A stretch of DNA of 41,493 bases from Burkholderiales bacterium RIFOXYD12_FULL_59_19 (GCA_001771065.1 MESQ01000033.1:1-41493); one strand, 5' to 3'. Counted from the first letter of the stretch, positions 19,530-29,340 are shown. Notes: generated by a model from the sequence alone, not told the origin. Numbers and translations are program-made.

Positions 19530-21869
19530 ATGACCTACTCACTTAACACATTTAATGATTCAGTGGCTGACACGGCCGGTAACGGGCTGGTGCGTTTTGC
19601 CAAGGAAATTGGCTTGTTTCTGGGTTTTGTGGTGCTGGCCTTGTGGATCATGGCGCTGCTCACTTACACACCACAGGATGCTGCCTGGTCCACGTCGGGT
19701 TCGGGGGCGGTGACGCATAACCTGGCCGGGCAATTGGGCGCCTGGGTGGCCGATGGCAGTTATTTCCTTTTGGGGTTTTCGGTGTGGTGGTGTGTAGCTG
19801 CGGCCGTGCGGGTTTGGTTGAGTGCTTTGGCGCACTGGTTGCGTGGCCATGCGTTGTGGGTGCCCGACGATGCGCCGGGCACGGCGAAGGTGGCGCGTAT
19901 TCGGCGGCATGTGACTTTTTGGCTGGGCCTGGTGATGTTGCTGGGCGGCAGTGTGGTGCTGGAATGGTCCCGTTTTTACAGCCTTGAGCCCCAATTGCCG
20001 GGTCATGTGGGCGGGATTATTGGATTCTGGCTGGGGCCGTTGGGCGTGTATTGGCTGGGTTTTGTGGGTTCCGCCTTGACGGCCATTGTGGCCGGGGTGG
20101 TGGGCGCAGCCCTGGTGTTCAAGTTTTCGTGGGGGCATTTGGCCGAGCGGCTGGGTGCCTGGCTGTATTCAAAAATTGAAAACCGACGTGAACAACTTGA
20201 GTTGCAGCAGGATTTTTCTTTGGGTCAGGAAGCAGCCCGGGCGCGGGAAGAGGTTTTGGTGGAGGAACGCCATGAGCGTCAGGAACATCCTGTCAAAGCG
20301 GTGGTGATCGAGCCGCTGGTGCTTGACCAGCCCAAGAGCGTGCGGGTGGCCAAGGAGCGTCAGAAGCCCCTGTTTCAGGAGTTGCTTGACACCAAATTGC
20401 CCCAGGTGGACCTGCTCGATGGTGCGCTGTTGCGCCAGGAAACCGTGGCCCCCGAGACGCTGGAGATGACCAGCCGCCTGATCGAGAAAAAGCTTCGTGA
20501 CTTTGGTGTGGCGGTGACGGTGGTGCTGGCGCAGCCTGGCCCGGTCATTACCCGTTATGAAATTGAACCTGCCACCGGCGTGAAGGGTTCGCAGATTGTG
20601 GGCCTGGCCAAGGACCTGGCGCGCAGTTTGAGCCTGGTGTCGATCCGGGTGGTGGAGACCATTCCCGGCAAGAACTACATGGCTCTGGAGTTGCCCAATG
20701 CCAAACGGCAAACCATCAAGCTGTCAGAAATTTTGGGGTCCAACATTTACCACGAGGCCAAGTCGCTGCTGACCATGGGCCTGGGCAAAGACATTGTGGG
20801 TAACCCGGTGGTGGCCGACCTGGCCAAAATGCCGCACGTGCTGGTGGCCGGTACCACGGGTTCAGGCAAGTCGGTGGGGATCAACGCCATGATCTTGAGC
20901 CTGCTCTACAAGGCGGAAGCGCACGATGTACGGCTTTTGATGATTGACCCCAAGATGCTGGAAATGTCGGTGTACGAGGGCATACCGCACCTGCTGTGCC
21001 CGGTGGTGACCGACATGCGCCAGGCTGCCAATGGCCTGACCTGGTGTGTGGCCGAGATGGAACGGCGCTACAAACTGATGAGCAAGATGGGGGTTCGCAA
21101 CCTGGCCGGTTTTAATGTCAAGATGGACGAGGCCAAGGCGCGTGGTGAATCTATCGGCAACCCCTTTAGCCTGACCCCGGAAGAACCCGAACCCCTGGAC
21201 CGCTTGCCGCACATCGTGGTGGTGATCGACGAGCTGGCCGACCTGATGATGGTGGTGGGCAAGAAGATCGAAGAACTTATTGCCCGGCTGGCGCAAAAAG
21301 CCCGTGCCGCCGGCATTCACCTGATTCTGGCCACCCAGCGCCCCAGCGTGGATGTGATCACCGGTCTGATCAAGGCCAACATCCCCACCCGCATTGCGTT
21401 CCAGGTGTCCAGCAAGATCGACAGCCGAACCATTCTGGACCAGATGGGCGCCGAGGCGCTGCTGGGCATGGGCGACATGCTTTATATGCCCAGCGGCACT
21501 GGGCTGCCGATTCGTGTGCACGGCGCCTTTGTCAGCGACGAAGAAGTGCATCGGGTGGTGACCTACCTCAAGAGTCAGGGTGCGCCCAATTACATTGAGG
21601 GTATTCTGGAAGGTGGTACCGTTGACGGTGACGACGAGTCCATGGGCGAGGTCGGCACAGGCGGCGGCGAGAAAGACCCACTGTACGACCAGGCTGTGGA
21701 AGTGGTGCTGAAAAACCGCAAGGCCAGCATTTCGCTGGTGCAGCGCCACCTCAAGATCGGCTACAACCGGGCCGCGCGGCTGGTGGAAGACATGGAAAAC
21801 GCAGGTTTGGTCAGCAGCATGAGCACCAGCGGCCAGCGTGAAATCCTGGTGCCGGCACGTAACGAATAA
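19530..21869 (+). CDS. ftsK: DNA translocase FtsK (SpoIIIE family)
   Basis: A 779-residue divisome DNA pump. Four N-terminal membrane helices (about residues 20-190; first [19 protein letters not shown]) anchor it, then a short linker (about 195-290) rich in Glu, Arg and Gln, shorter than the roughly 600-residue linker of E. coli FtsK. The motor has Walker [16 protein letters not shown] (about 440-453), Walker [15 protein letters not shown], and [21 protein letters not shown]. The C-terminal winged-helix gamma domain ([20 protein letters not shown] to [11 protein letters not shown]) would read KOPS sites and activate XerCD at dif. ATG 19530 fits the family start; the longer frame upstream is opposite trxB. 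Confidence 0.96.
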   Translation: MTYSLNTFNDSVADTAGNGLVRFAKEIGLFLGFVVLALWIMALLTYTPQDAAWSTSGSGAVTHNLAGQLGAWVADGSYFLLGFSVWWCVAAAVRVWLSALAHWLRGHALWVPDDAPGTAKVARIRRHVTFWLGLVMLLGGSVVLEWSRFYSLEPQLPGHVGGIIGFWLGPLGVYWLGFVGSALTAIVAGVVGAALVFKFSWGHLAERLGAWLYSKIENRREQLELQQDFSLGQEAARAREEVLVEERHERQEHPVKAVVIEPLVLDQPKSVRVAKERQKPLFQELLDTKLPQVDLLDGALLRQETVAPETLEMTSRLIEKKLRDFGVAVTVVLAQPGPVITRYEIEPATGVKGSQIVGLAKDLARSLSLVSIRVVETIPGKNYMALELPNAKRQTIKLSEILGSNIYHEAKSLLTMGLGKDIVGNPVVADLAKMPHVLVAGTTGSGKSVGINAMILSLLYKAEAHDVRLLMIDPKMLEMSVYEGIPHLLCPVVTDMRQAANGLTWCVAEMERRYKLMSKMGVRNLAGFNVKMDEAKARGESIGNPFSLTPEEPEPLDRLPHIVVVIDELADLMMVVGKKIEELIARLAQKARAAGIHLILATQRPSVDVITGLIKANIPTRIAFQVSSKIDSRTILDQMGAEALLGMGDMLYMPSGTGLPIRVHGAFVSDEEVHRVVTYLKSQGAPNYIEGILEGGTVDGDDESMGEVGTGGGEKDPLYDQAVEVVLKNRKASISLVQRHLKIGYNRAARLVEDMENAGLVSSMSTSGQREILVPARNE

Positions 21870-21886
21870 TTTCTGAGTGTTTTGTC

Positions 21887-21942
21887 ATGCCGGATGTGAT
21901 TCGGCATCTGGGAAGTTTTTGTAGGGCGGGTTTCAACCCGCC
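21887..21942. repeat. Two short hairpins between ftsK and lolA
   Basis: First ATGCCG/CGGCAT (21887-21892 with 21902-21907, nine-base loop), then GGCGGGTT/AACCCGCC (21925-21932 with 21935-21942, two-base spacer). The second is a type of GTAGGGCGGGTT palindrome often scattered in proteobacterial intergenic regions. Neither has a proper T-run, so they are more likely repeat or mRNA-processing elements than terminators. Confidence 0.55.
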
Positions 21943-21955
21943 ATAAAGGTTAATT

Positions 21956-22615
21956 TTGAAACGATTTTTCGTGATGTTATTTTTGATTGCCGCCTATGCG
22001 GGCGGGGCTAACGCCGACGGCCTGAAAAGCCTGGAGAATTTTGTCAAGACCGTTAAAACCGGCCAGGCCACGTTTACCCAGGTGGTGACCTCGCCGGCCC
22101 GCGAAGGGCAGGCGCCCCGGGTTAAGACCTCCAGTGGTCAGTTTGAGTTTTCCCGGCCCAACCGGTTCCGCTTTGACTATGTCAAACCGTTTGTGCAAAC
22201 CATCGTGGCCGACGGTCAGACGCTTTGGTTGTATGACGTTGACCTGAACCAGGTCACCGCGCGCAAGCAGGCTACGGTGCTGGGCTCAACACCAGCGGCC
22301 CTGATCGCGTCGGCAGCCGACCTGCAGGCCTTGCAAGCTGATTTTGTGCTGGCCGATGCGCCCGACAAGGACGGCTTGCAGTGGGTGCTGGCCACACCCA
22401 AATCAAAGGACGGGCAACTGCAGTCGGTAAGGGTCGGTTTCAGGGCCGGTGGTGAACCCACGATGCCAACGACCACGCTGGAGGTGCTGGAGATTGTTGA
22501 CAGCTTTGGCCAGCGTTCGGTGCTGAGTTTTACCGGTTTCAAGCTCAACCCGGCCTTAGCGGCGAGCAGTTTTCAATTCAGTACACCAAAAGGTGCGGAC
22601 TTGATCCGGCAGTGA
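21956..22615 (+). CDS. lolA: Outer-membrane lipoprotein carrier protein LolA
   Basis: A 219-residue periplasmic chaperone that carries lipoproteins from LolCDE to LolB. A signal peptide (FFVMLFLIAAYAGGANA, ending about residue 20) precedes the LolA body: LENFVKTVKTGQATFTQVV, the strand GQFEFSRPNRFRFDYVKPF, QTIVADGQTLWLYDVDLNQV, and the C-terminal FKLNPALAASSFQFSTPKGADLI. The start is TTG 21956 with AAAGG six bases upstream; no ATG suits. It is in series with ftsK and rarA, the conserved order ftsK-lolA-rarA. Confidence 0.95.
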   Translation: MKRFFVMLFLIAAYAGGANADGLKSLENFVKTVKTGQATFTQVVTSPAREGQAPRVKTSSGQFEFSRPNRFRFDYVKPFVQTIVADGQTLWLYDVDLNQVTARKQATVLGSTPAALIASAADLQALQADFVLADAPDKDGLQWVLATPKSKDGQLQSVRVGFRAGGEPTMPTTTLEVLEIVDSFGQRSVLSFTGFKLNPALAASSFQFSTPKGADLIRQ

Positions 22616-22663
22616 GGGTGCAAATGGCCAATGGCTTGCGCAGATGGGACACAATCACGGTCC

Positions 22664-23953
22664 ATGCGTCCCTTGCCACCTGAACACACCCCCCTGGCCG
22701 AGCGTCTGCGCCCCAAAACCCTGAGCGAGGTGGTCGGGCAGCAGCATTTGCTGGGCGAAGGCATGGCGTTACGCCTGGCCTTTGAGTCGGGTCAACCGCA
22801 CAGTTGCATTTTTTGGGGGCCACCGGGTACCGGCAAAACCACCATCGCACGTCTCATGGCCAACGCGTTCGATGCCCAGTTCATCACCATCAGTGCGGTG
22901 CTGGGCGGTGTCAAGGACATCCGTGAAGCCGTTGAGAAAGCGCAGCTGGCCCAGCAACAGGGACGGCGTACGCTGGTGTTTGTCGACGAGGTGCACCGCT
23001 TCAACAAGGGCCAGCAGGACGCTTTTTTGCCGCATGTGGAAAGCGGCCTGTTCACTTTTGTTGGCGCTACCACCGAGAACCCGTCTTTTGAGGTGAATTC
23101 GGCCCTGTTGTCACGCGCAGCGGTGTATGTGTTGCAGCCGTTGACGCCGGACGATTTGAAGCAAATTGTGGCGTCGGCGCAAGCCCTGCAGGCGCTGCCG
23201 GAAATCGAGCCCAAGGCGATCGATCGCCTGGTGGCCTATGCCGATGGTGATGCGCGTCGGCTGCTCAACACGCTGGAAACGTTGGCGGTGTCAGCAACGC
23301 AGGAAAAGCGTGCCGAGATCACCGACGTGTGGCTGCTCAAGGTGCTGGGTGAGCGCATGCGCCGATATGACAAGGGCGGTGAACAGTTCTACGACACCAT
23401 CTCGGCGCTGCACAAAAGTGTGCGCGGCTCCGACCCCGATGCCGCACTGTATTGGCTGGTGCGTATGCTCGACGGCGGCGCTGACCCGCGCTACATGGCT
23501 CGGCGCCTGATCCGCATGGCCAGCGAAGACATTGGTCTGGCCGACCCACGTGCGCTGCGTCTGGCGCTCGATGCCGCCGAGGTGTACGAGCGCCTGGGCA
23601 CGCCGGAGGGCGAACTGGCGCTGGCCGAGTGTGTGGTGTATCTGGCCGTGGCACCCAAATCCAACGCGGTTTACAAGGCGTTTAATGAAGCGAAGGCCTT
23701 CGTCAAGCAGGACGGTACCCGGCCGGTGCCCATGCACCTGCGCAATGCGCCGACCCGGTTGATGAAAGAGCTGGACTATGGCAAAGGCTACCGCTATGCG
23801 CACGATGAAGCCGATGGCTTTGCGGCGGGTGAGCGTTATTTGCCTGAAGGCATGGCCGAGCCGGGTTTTTACAGACCGGTGGCGCGCGGGTTGGAGATCA
23901 AGATTGGTGACAAGCTGCGGGCGCTCAAAGCGCGTAATGTTCAAGAACGCTGA
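22664..23953 (+). CDS. rarA: Replication-associated recombination protein A (MgsA/RarA AAA+ ATPase)
   Basis: A 429-residue clamp-loader-like AAA+ ATPase acting at stalled replication forks. It has PLAERLRPKTLSEVVGQQHL near the start, Walker A GPPGTGKTT (52-60), Walker B TLVFVDEVHRFNKGQQDAFL, sensor 1 FVGATTENPSFEVN, and the C-terminal tetramerisation domain with DPDAALYWLVRMLDGGADPR and RMASEDIGLADPRAL. ATG 22664 (MRPLPPEHTPLAERLRP) fits the family; an in-frame ATG at 22631 adds 11 unlike residues. Confidence 0.95.
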   Translation: MRPLPPEHTPLAERLRPKTLSEVVGQQHLLGEGMALRLAFESGQPHSCIFWGPPGTGKTTIARLMANAFDAQFITISAVLGGVKDIREAVEKAQLAQQQGRRTLVFVDEVHRFNKGQQDAFLPHVESGLFTFVGATTENPSFEVNSALLSRAAVYVLQPLTPDDLKQIVASAQALQALPEIEPKAIDRLVAYADGDARRLLNTLETLAVSATQEKRAEITDVWLLKVLGERMRRYDKGGEQFYDTISALHKSVRGSDPDAALYWLVRMLDGGADPRYMARRLIRMASEDIGLADPRALRLALDAAEVYERLGTPEGELALAECVVYLAVAPKSNAVYKAFNEAKAFVKQDGTRPVPMHLRNAPTRLMKELDYGKGYRYAHDEADGFAAGERYLPEGMAEPGFYRPVARGLEIKIGDKLRALKARNVQER

Positions 23954-24062
23954 TATGGCATGGGCCTTGCATGAGTAGACCTTTTTCAAGGGTAAACCCG
24001 TGTTACTGATGCACCTTCATGGGGCGGCCTCGTGGCTACAATCTTTCCACCCAAATACGTCG

Positions 24063-24140
24063 TTGACAGTATTGCTGTCAATACGCCGACAACGCTCATA
24101 AGGCTGCAAAACGCGTCAGCAACCGTGTTGATACATCAAC
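24063..24140. promoter_or_regulatory. Two perfect dyads upstream of livH, candidate operators
   Basis: TTGACAGTATTGCTGTCAA at 24063-24081 is a seven-base inverted repeat with a five-base spacer, and GTTGATACATCAAC at 24127-24140 is a six-base inverted repeat with a two-base spacer. Both lie in the 214-base gap before livH. Lengths and spacing suit homodimeric repressors or activators; which one is unknown. The TTGACA within the first could also be a -35 box, though no good -10 sits 17 bases on. Confidence 0.4.
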
Positions 24141-24167
24141 CGGCCAAAAATCGGAGAAAACTAAAGT

Positions 24168-25097
24168 ATGGAAACCTTGATCCAGCAGATCATCAATGGT
24201 CTGGTGTTGGGCAGCATGTATGCCTTGGTCGCTTTGGGCTACACCATGGTGTACGGCATCATTGGCCTGATTAACTTCGCTCACGGCGAGGTGCTGATGG
24301 TCGGTGCCCTGACCAGCTGGACCATCATTGGTTGGATGCAAGAGGCCATGCCCGGCGCACCGGGTTGGATCATTTTGCTGATTTCGCTGGTTATTGCCTG
24401 CATCGTGGCGGCCGCGCTCAACTTCACCATTGAAAAAGTGGCTTACCGGCCGTTACGCAACAGCCCTCGGCTGGCACCTCTGATCACCGCCATCGGCATG
24501 TCGATCTTTCTGCAGACGATGGCCATGATCATCTGGAAGCCCAATTACAAACCGTTTCCGAACTTGCTTGGGGGCGAGCCCTATGAAATCGGTGGCGCCG
24601 TGATTTCATTTACCCAAATCCTGATTCTGGGGCTCACGGCCTGTGCCCTGGCCACCCTGATGTGGCTGGTCAACTACACCAAACTGGGGCGCGCCATGCG
24701 GGCAACTGCTGAAAACCCGCGGGTGGCAGCACTCATGGGGGTCAAGCCTGACCTGGTGATTTCAGCCACGTTTGTCATCGGTGCCGTGCTGGCGGCCATT
24801 GCCGGCATCATGTGGGCGGCCAACTACGGCACGGTGCAGCACACGATGGGCTTTTTGCCGGGGCTCAAGGCCTTTACCGCGGCCGTTTTTGGTGGCATCG
24901 GCAACCTGGCCGGCGCCGTGGTTGGTGGTATTTTGCTGGGCCTGATCGAGTCGCTGGGTGCGGGCTACATCGGCAAGCTCACGGGCGGCGTGCTGGGCAG
25001 CCACTACTCGGACATTTTTGCGTTTGTGGTGCTGATCATTGTGCTTACCCTAAGGCCGTCAGGTTTGCTGGGTGAGCGGGTGGCGGACAGAGCTTGA
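24168..25097 (+). CDS. livH: Branched-chain amino acid-type ABC transporter permease LivH
   Basis: A 309-residue inner-membrane permease of the HAAT family with about eight helices: QIINGLVLGSMYALVALGYT at the start, GLINFAHGEVLMVGA, the cytoplasmic loop GRAMRATAENPRVAALMGV that contacts the ATPase (EAA-like), and the C-terminal VVLIIVLTLRPSGLLGER. It heads livH-livM-livG-livF. The substrate class is inferred from the family; HAAT systems also carry amides and urea, and no receptor gene is adjacent. Confidence 0.93.
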   Translation: METLIQQIINGLVLGSMYALVALGYTMVYGIIGLINFAHGEVLMVGALTSWTIIGWMQEAMPGAPGWIILLISLVIACIVAAALNFTIEKVAYRPLRNSPRLAPLITAIGMSIFLQTMAMIIWKPNYKPFPNLLGGEPYEIGGAVISFTQILILGLTACALATLMWLVNYTKLGRAMRATAENPRVAALMGVKPDLVISATFVIGAVLAAIAGIMWAANYGTVQHTMGFLPGLKAFTAAVFGGIGNLAGAVVGGILLGLIESLGAGYIGKLTGGVLGSHYSDIFAFVVLIIVLTLRPSGLLGERVADRA

Positions 25098-25099
25098 AG

Positions 25100-25158
25100 C
25101 TTTGCGGGACAGACCGCAGCTACGCGAAGCGAGCCAGCTCTGTCCTCAACTGATTAAG
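25100..25158 (+). repeat. Hairpin repeat element, copy 1 (between livH and livM)
   Basis: The arms GGGACAGA (25106-25113) and TCTGTCCT (25139-25146) pair over eight positions, one a G-T pair; an inner AGCT/AGCT pair extends the structure. It is flanked by CTTTGCG and by CAACTGATTAAG, both shared with the tandem copies at 30092-30201. It fills nearly the whole intercistronic gap, and its tail runs into the Shine-Dalgarno of livM. Confidence 0.75.
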
Positions 25159-25166
25159 AGGTATTC

Positions 25167-26252
25167 ATGAAACAACAAAAACAGATCATCGTATTCCTGC
25201 TGGCGGCCGTGGGTTTGCTGGTGCTGCCGTTGGTGCTGCAGGGTTTTGGCAATGCCTGGGTGCGCATTGCCGACATGGCGCTGCTGTATGTGCTGCTGGC
25301 GCTGGGCCTGAACATCGTGGTGGGTTATGCCGGCTTGCTCGACCTGGGTTATGTGGCGTTTTTTGCCATTGGCGCCTATATGTATGCCTTGCTGGCTTCG
25401 CCACACCTGATCGAAACTTTCCCGGCCATTGCGGCCATGTTCCCCGATGGCCTGCATTTGCCGATCTGGCTGGTGATCCCGGCAGCGGCTGGCCTGGCCG
25501 GGCTGCTGGGCGTGTTGCTGGGTGCGCCCACCTTGCGGCTGCGTGGTGACTATCTGGCTATCGTGACCTTGGGTTTTGGAGAAATTATTCGTGTCTTCAT
25601 GAACAACCTGGACCATCCGGTCAACATCACCAACGGACCCAAAGGCTTGGGTCAAATCGACTCACTGAGTTTTTTTGGTCTGAGCTTGGGCAAGAAAGTG
25701 GAGGTGGCTGGGTTCGAGGTGCCTTCAGTGTCACTTTACTACTACCTGTTTTTGGCGCTGGTGGTGGTTAGCGTGATCATTTCGCACCGCCTGCAGTTGT
25801 CACGTGTGGGCCGCGCCTGGATGGCCATTCGCGAGGACGAAATTGCAGCCAAGGCCATGGGCATTAACACACGCAACCTGAAACTGCTGGCGTTCGGCAT
25901 GGGCGCCACCTTTGGCGGTGTTTCCGGCGCCATGTTTGCGTCGTTCCAGGGTTTTATTTCGCCTGAGTCCTTCGCACTGATGGAGTCCATCATGATTGTG
26001 GCGATGGTGGTGCTGGGGGGTATTGGGCATCTGCCGGGTGTGATTCTGGGTGCCGTGGCACTGTCAGCCTTGCCCGAGGTGTTGCGTTATGTGGCGGGGC
26101 CATTGCAGAACATGACCGGCGGGCGGCTCGATGCCTCCATTCTGCGTCAGTTGTTGATTGCGCTGGCCATGATCATTGTGATGTTGCTGCGTCCGCGTGG
26201 TTTGTGGCCATCGCCAGAACACGGCAAATCCCTGCAAACCACCAAGCCCTGA
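25167..26252 (+). CDS. livM: Branched-chain amino acid-type ABC transporter permease LivM
   Basis: A 361-residue second permease of the HAAT transporter. Motifs are LALGLNIVVGYAGLLDLGYV (about residues 45-64), LRLRGDYLAIVTLGFGEIIR, the loop GRAWMAIREDEIAAKAMGIN (EAA-like, meeting the ATPases), and the C-terminal MIIVMLLRPRGLWPSPEH. It has about ten hydrophobic segments, beginning FLLAAVGLLVLPLVLQGF. ATG 25167 follows AAGAGGT, partly supplied by the upstream repeat element. Confidence 0.93.
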   Translation: MKQQKQIIVFLLAAVGLLVLPLVLQGFGNAWVRIADMALLYVLLALGLNIVVGYAGLLDLGYVAFFAIGAYMYALLASPHLIETFPAIAAMFPDGLHLPIWLVIPAAAGLAGLLGVLLGAPTLRLRGDYLAIVTLGFGEIIRVFMNNLDHPVNITNGPKGLGQIDSLSFFGLSLGKKVEVAGFEVPSVSLYYYLFLALVVVSVIISHRLQLSRVGRAWMAIREDEIAAKAMGINTRNLKLLAFGMGATFGGVSGAMFASFQGFISPESFALMESIMIVAMVVLGGIGHLPGVILGAVALSALPEVLRYVAGPLQNMTGGRLDASILRQLLIALAMIIVMLLRPRGLWPSPEHGKSLQTTKP

Positions 26253-26278
26253 TGCGGCCCCATTAGAAAAGAATTGAC

Positions 26279-27049
26279 ATGACAGACACCGTACTCAATG
26301 TTAGCGGCGTGTCCAAGCGTTTTGGTGGCCTTCAGGCCTTGAGCGATGTGGGCATCCTGATCAAGCGCGGCCAGGTCTATGGCCTGATTGGTCCCAATGG
26401 CGCCGGTAAAACCACGTTTTTTAACGTGCTCACCGGGTTGTACACCCCGGACACTGGTAGCTTTGAGCTGGCCGGCAAGCCCTACCAGCCGACTGCGGTG
26501 CATGAGGTGGCCAAGGCCGGCATTGCTCGCACGTTCCAGAATATTCGACTGTTTGCCGAAATGACGGCACTGGAAAACGTGATGGTGGGCCGCCATGTGC
26601 GTACCCATTCGGGCTTGATTGGCGCGGTGTTTCGTACCCCTGGTTTCAAGCAGGAAGAAGCAGCCATTGCCCAGCGTGCGCAGGAGTTGCTGGACTACGT
26701 GGGCATTAGCAACCTGGCCGACTACAAAGCCCGTACCCTGAGTTATGGCGACCAGCGGCGCCTGGAGATTGCCCGTGCCCTGGCCACCGACCCGCAGCTG
26801 ATTGCCCTGGACGAGCCCGCAGCCGGTATGAACAGCACCGAAAAAGTGATGCTGCGCGAGTTGATCGACAAAATCCGCAACGACAACCGCACCATTTTGC
26901 TGATCGAGCACGACGTGAAGCTGGTCATGGGCCTGTGCGACCGCGTCACCGTGCTCGACTACGGCAAACAAATTGCCGAAGGCACGCCGGCCGATGTCCA
27001 GCGCAACGACAAAGTGATTGAAGCCTACCTAGGCACCGGAGGACACTGA
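26279..27049 (+). CDS. livG: Branched-chain amino acid-type ABC transporter ATP-binding protein LivG
   Basis: A 256-residue ATPase: Walker A GPNGAGKT (38-45), Q-loop in RTFQNIRLF, signature LSYGDQRRLEIARAL, Walker B LIALDEPAAGMN (the AAGMN variant is typical of LivG), and HDVKLVMGLCDRVTVLDYG with the H-loop. It pairs with LivF below the LivHM channel. The 26-base gap to livM and one-base gap to livF show an operon. Confidence 0.95.
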   Translation: MTDTVLNVSGVSKRFGGLQALSDVGILIKRGQVYGLIGPNGAGKTTFFNVLTGLYTPDTGSFELAGKPYQPTAVHEVAKAGIARTFQNIRLFAEMTALENVMVGRHVRTHSGLIGAVFRTPGFKQEEAAIAQRAQELLDYVGISNLADYKARTLSYGDQRRLEIARALATDPQLIALDEPAAGMNSTEKVMLRELIDKIRNDNRTILLIEHDVKLVMGLCDRVTVLDYGKQIAEGTPADVQRNDKVIEAYLGTGGH

Positions 27050-27050
27050 C

Positions 27051-27767
27051 ATGGCGCAAGTATTATTAAAAGTCAAAGGCCTCAAAGTGGCTTACGGTGG
27101 CATTCAAGCTGTCAAAGGCGTTGATTTTGAGGTCTGTGAGGGCGAACTGGTGTCACTGATTGGCTCCAACGGGGCGGGCAAAACCACCACCATGAAAGCC
27201 ATCACCGGCTCATTGGGCATGGCCGATGGTGACATTGAGTACCTTGGAAAAAGCATTCGTGGCCAGGGCCCCTGGGACCTGGTCCGGCAAGGGCTGGCCA
27301 TGGTGCCTGAAGGTCGCGGTGTATTTACCCGCATGACCATCACAGAAAACCTGCAAATGGGCGCTTATATTCGCAATGACAAAGCCGAAATTTTGCTGGA
27401 CGTTGACAAGGTGTTTACCATTTTTCCAAGGTTGAAAGAGCGCAAGGACCAGTTGGCGGGCACCATGAGCGGTGGTGAACAGCAGATGCTGGCCATGGGC
27501 AGAGCCCTGATGAGTCGCCCCAAGGTGTTGCTGCTGGACGAGCCTTCCATGGGCCTGGCACCCATCATGGTGGACAAAATTTTTGAAGTCGTGCGCGAGG
27601 TTTATGCGCAAGGCGTCACGATCCTGCTGGTGGAACAAAATGCAAGCCGGGCGCTGGCCATTGCCGACCGTGGTTATGTCATGGATTCGGGCCTGATCAC
27701 CATGACGGGCGACGCCAAAACCATGTTGCATGACCCCAAGGTGCGGGCCGCGTACTTGGGTGAATGA
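27051..27767 (+). CDS. livF: Branched-chain amino acid-type ABC transporter ATP-binding protein LivF
   Basis: A 238-residue ATPase: Walker A GSNGAGKT (38-45), the LivF-type VPEGRGVFTRMTITENLQMG, signature MSGGEQQMLAMGRAL, Walker B VLLLDEPSMGLAP, and H-loop region VEQNASRALAIADRGYVMDSG, where Gln replaces the switch His as is usual in LivF. It is last in the livHMGF operon and convergent with the deaminase gene, 25 bases apart, with no obvious terminator between. Confidence 0.95.
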   Translation: MAQVLLKVKGLKVAYGGIQAVKGVDFEVCEGELVSLIGSNGAGKTTTMKAITGSLGMADGDIEYLGKSIRGQGPWDLVRQGLAMVPEGRGVFTRMTITENLQMGAYIRNDKAEILLDVDKVFTIFPRLKERKDQLAGTMSGGEQQMLAMGRALMSRPKVLLLDEPSMGLAPIMVDKIFEVVREVYAQGVTILLVEQNASRALAIADRGYVMDSGLITMTGDAKTMLHDPKVRAAYLGE

Positions 27768-27792
27768 GGGCTGCTGGCTTTCCGGCTGCTTG

Positions 27793-29265
27793 TTAAGTGC
27801 CTGAAACCAAGCGCAGCGCCAGCGCGTTGTGCCGCTCAATCAGTGGCCCAAGTTCCAGGCTGATCAGTTGCCTCTGGCGTACCACGACCCGTCCGTTGAC
27901 CACGGTGTAGGCGGCTGGCGGGCTGGCACACAGCAGCAGGGTGGCCACCGGGTCATGGACAGCGCCGCCGGCGAAGGCCAGGGTGCGCAAATCAAACAGC
28001 GCCAGGTCAGCGCACATGCCCACTGCCAGATGGCCGATGTCGCTGCGGCCCAGTACCTGCGCCCCGCCACGTGTTGCCATGGTCAGGGCGTCGCGCGCGG
28101 TCATTTCAGCCGGACCCAGATCGCAGCCATAAAAGCTTTGTTTTAGGCCGCCGGTGTTGACACGAATTTCCGGTGGTTGCATGGCTCGGCCCACCCGTGC
28201 CAGCAGCAGGGCCTGGCGCGCTTCGTTGACCAGATGGGCGGCGTCATTGCTGGCGCTGCCGTCCACACCCAGACCGACCGGAACGCCGGCATCAAGCATC
28301 TTGCGGATCGGCGCAATGCCGCTGGCCAGGCGCATGTTGCTGCACGGGCAATGCGCTACACCGGTGTGGCTGGCGGCAAACAGGCGGATGCCCGCCTCAT
28401 CAAGCTTGACGCAGTGGGCGTGCCAGACATCCGGGCCGAGCCAGCCCAGCTCCTGTGCGTATTCGGCGGGGGTGCAGTTGAATTTTTCGCGGCTGTAGGC
28501 CAGGTCGTGGTCGTTTTCCGCCAGATGGGTGTGCAGGCGTACGCCGTAGCTACGCGCCAGCAGGGCAGATTCACGCATCAGGTCGCGGCTGACGCTGAAA
28601 GGCGAGCAAGGTGCCACCGCCACGTTGACCATGGCCCCGTGGCCATGGCTGTGATAGGTCTCGATCAGGCGCCGGGTGTCCTGCAGTATGAAAGCCTCTG
28701 ACTCGACCACGCTGTCGGGGGGCAAGCCGCCTTGTGACTGGCCCACACTCATGCTGCCGCGGCTGGCGACAAAACGCATGCCAATAACGCGGGCTGCCTC
28801 GATGCTGTCGTCGAGTCGAACGCCGTTGGGATAAATGTAGAGGTGGTCGCTGCTGGTGGTGCAGCCGCTCAGCAGCAGCTCGGCCATGGCCACCTGCGTG
28901 CTGACATGCACCATGTCCGGTGTGAGCCCCGCCCAGATCGGGTACAGGCCGCGCAGCCAACCGAACAGCTCGGCGTTTTGCACCGCCGGAATCGCCCGGG
29001 TGAGGCTTTGGAACATGTGGTGGTGGGTGTTGATCAGGCCTGGGGTCACCAGGTGACCGCGTGCATCGATCACCTCATCGGCAGTTTGTGGCAGCTCTGC
29101 CGCTGGGCCAATGGCCATGATGCGGTGGCCCTGAATCAGGATCGACGCATCGCGCAGCTCATGTGCCAGCGCCGGGTTGATGTGGTCAAAGGTGGCGATG
29201 CAGTGGGCGTTTTGGATGAGGAGCGTGCGCAAGAAAGGAGTCCTGAAGAGCGGGTCAAACGGCAT
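27793..29265 (-). CDS. 8-oxoguanine deaminase (amidohydrolase family)
   Basis: A metal-dependent hydrolase of about 490 residues, closely resembling 8-oxoguanine deaminases (once annotated as hydroxydechloroatrazine ethylaminohydrolase). It would deaminate 8-oxoguanine to urate. Metal and catalytic motifs are NTHHHMFQSLTRAIP, HTHLAENDHD, VWHAHCVKLD, GVAHCPCSNMRLASGIAP and VGLGVDGSASND. It shares SGCTTSSDHLYIYPNGVRLD with that group. The frame opens at TTG 29277; ATG 29265 or the TTG before RTLLIQNAHC near 29233 (preceded by an AGGA) may be the true start. The nearby xdhAB, also urate-forming, supports a purine role. Confidence 0.85.
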   Translation of the reverse strand: MPFDPLFRTPFLRTLLIQNAHCIATFDHINPALAHELRDASILIQGHRIMAIGPAAELPQTADEVIDARGHLVTPGLINTHHHMFQSLTRAIPAVQNAELFGWLRGLYPIWAGLTPDMVHVSTQVAMAELLLSGCTTSSDHLYIYPNGVRLDDSIEAARVIGMRFVASRGSMSVGQSQGGLPPDSVVESEAFILQDTRRLIETYHSHGHGAMVNVAVAPCSPFSVSRDLMRESALLARSYGVRLHTHLAENDHDLAYSREKFNCTPAEYAQELGWLGPDVWHAHCVKLDEAGIRLFAASHTGVAHCPCSNMRLASGIAPIRKMLDAGVPVGLGVDGSASNDAAHLVNEARQALLLARVGRAMQPPEIRVNTGGLKQSFYGCDLGPAEMTARDALTMATRGGAQVLGRSDIGHLAVGMCADLALFDLRTLAFAGGAVHDPVATLLLCASPPAAYTVVNGRVVVRQRQLISLELGPLIERHNALALRLVSGT

Positions 29266-29293
29266 GAATCGTAGCAAAACCAGCTTTCAGCGC

Positions 29294-29340
29294 ACGCCTT
29301 TCGTGCCAAAGCCCGGTCACATGGCCCAATTACCATGCCT
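29294..29340 (+). repeat. Dispersed 47-base repeat, copy B
   Basis: The second copy of the element at 18345-18391, in the gap between the 8-oxoguanine deaminase start and the Crp-type regulator. It lies 29-75 bases upstream of the deaminase ATG (minus strand), so it could overlap that gene's promoter. Confidence 0.7.

Noticed and set aside
23954..24062. Possible tRNA or small RNA between rarA and livH
   Set aside because: No cloverleaf, no T-loop GTTCGAAT-like sequence and no terminator; only possible promoter elements are seen.
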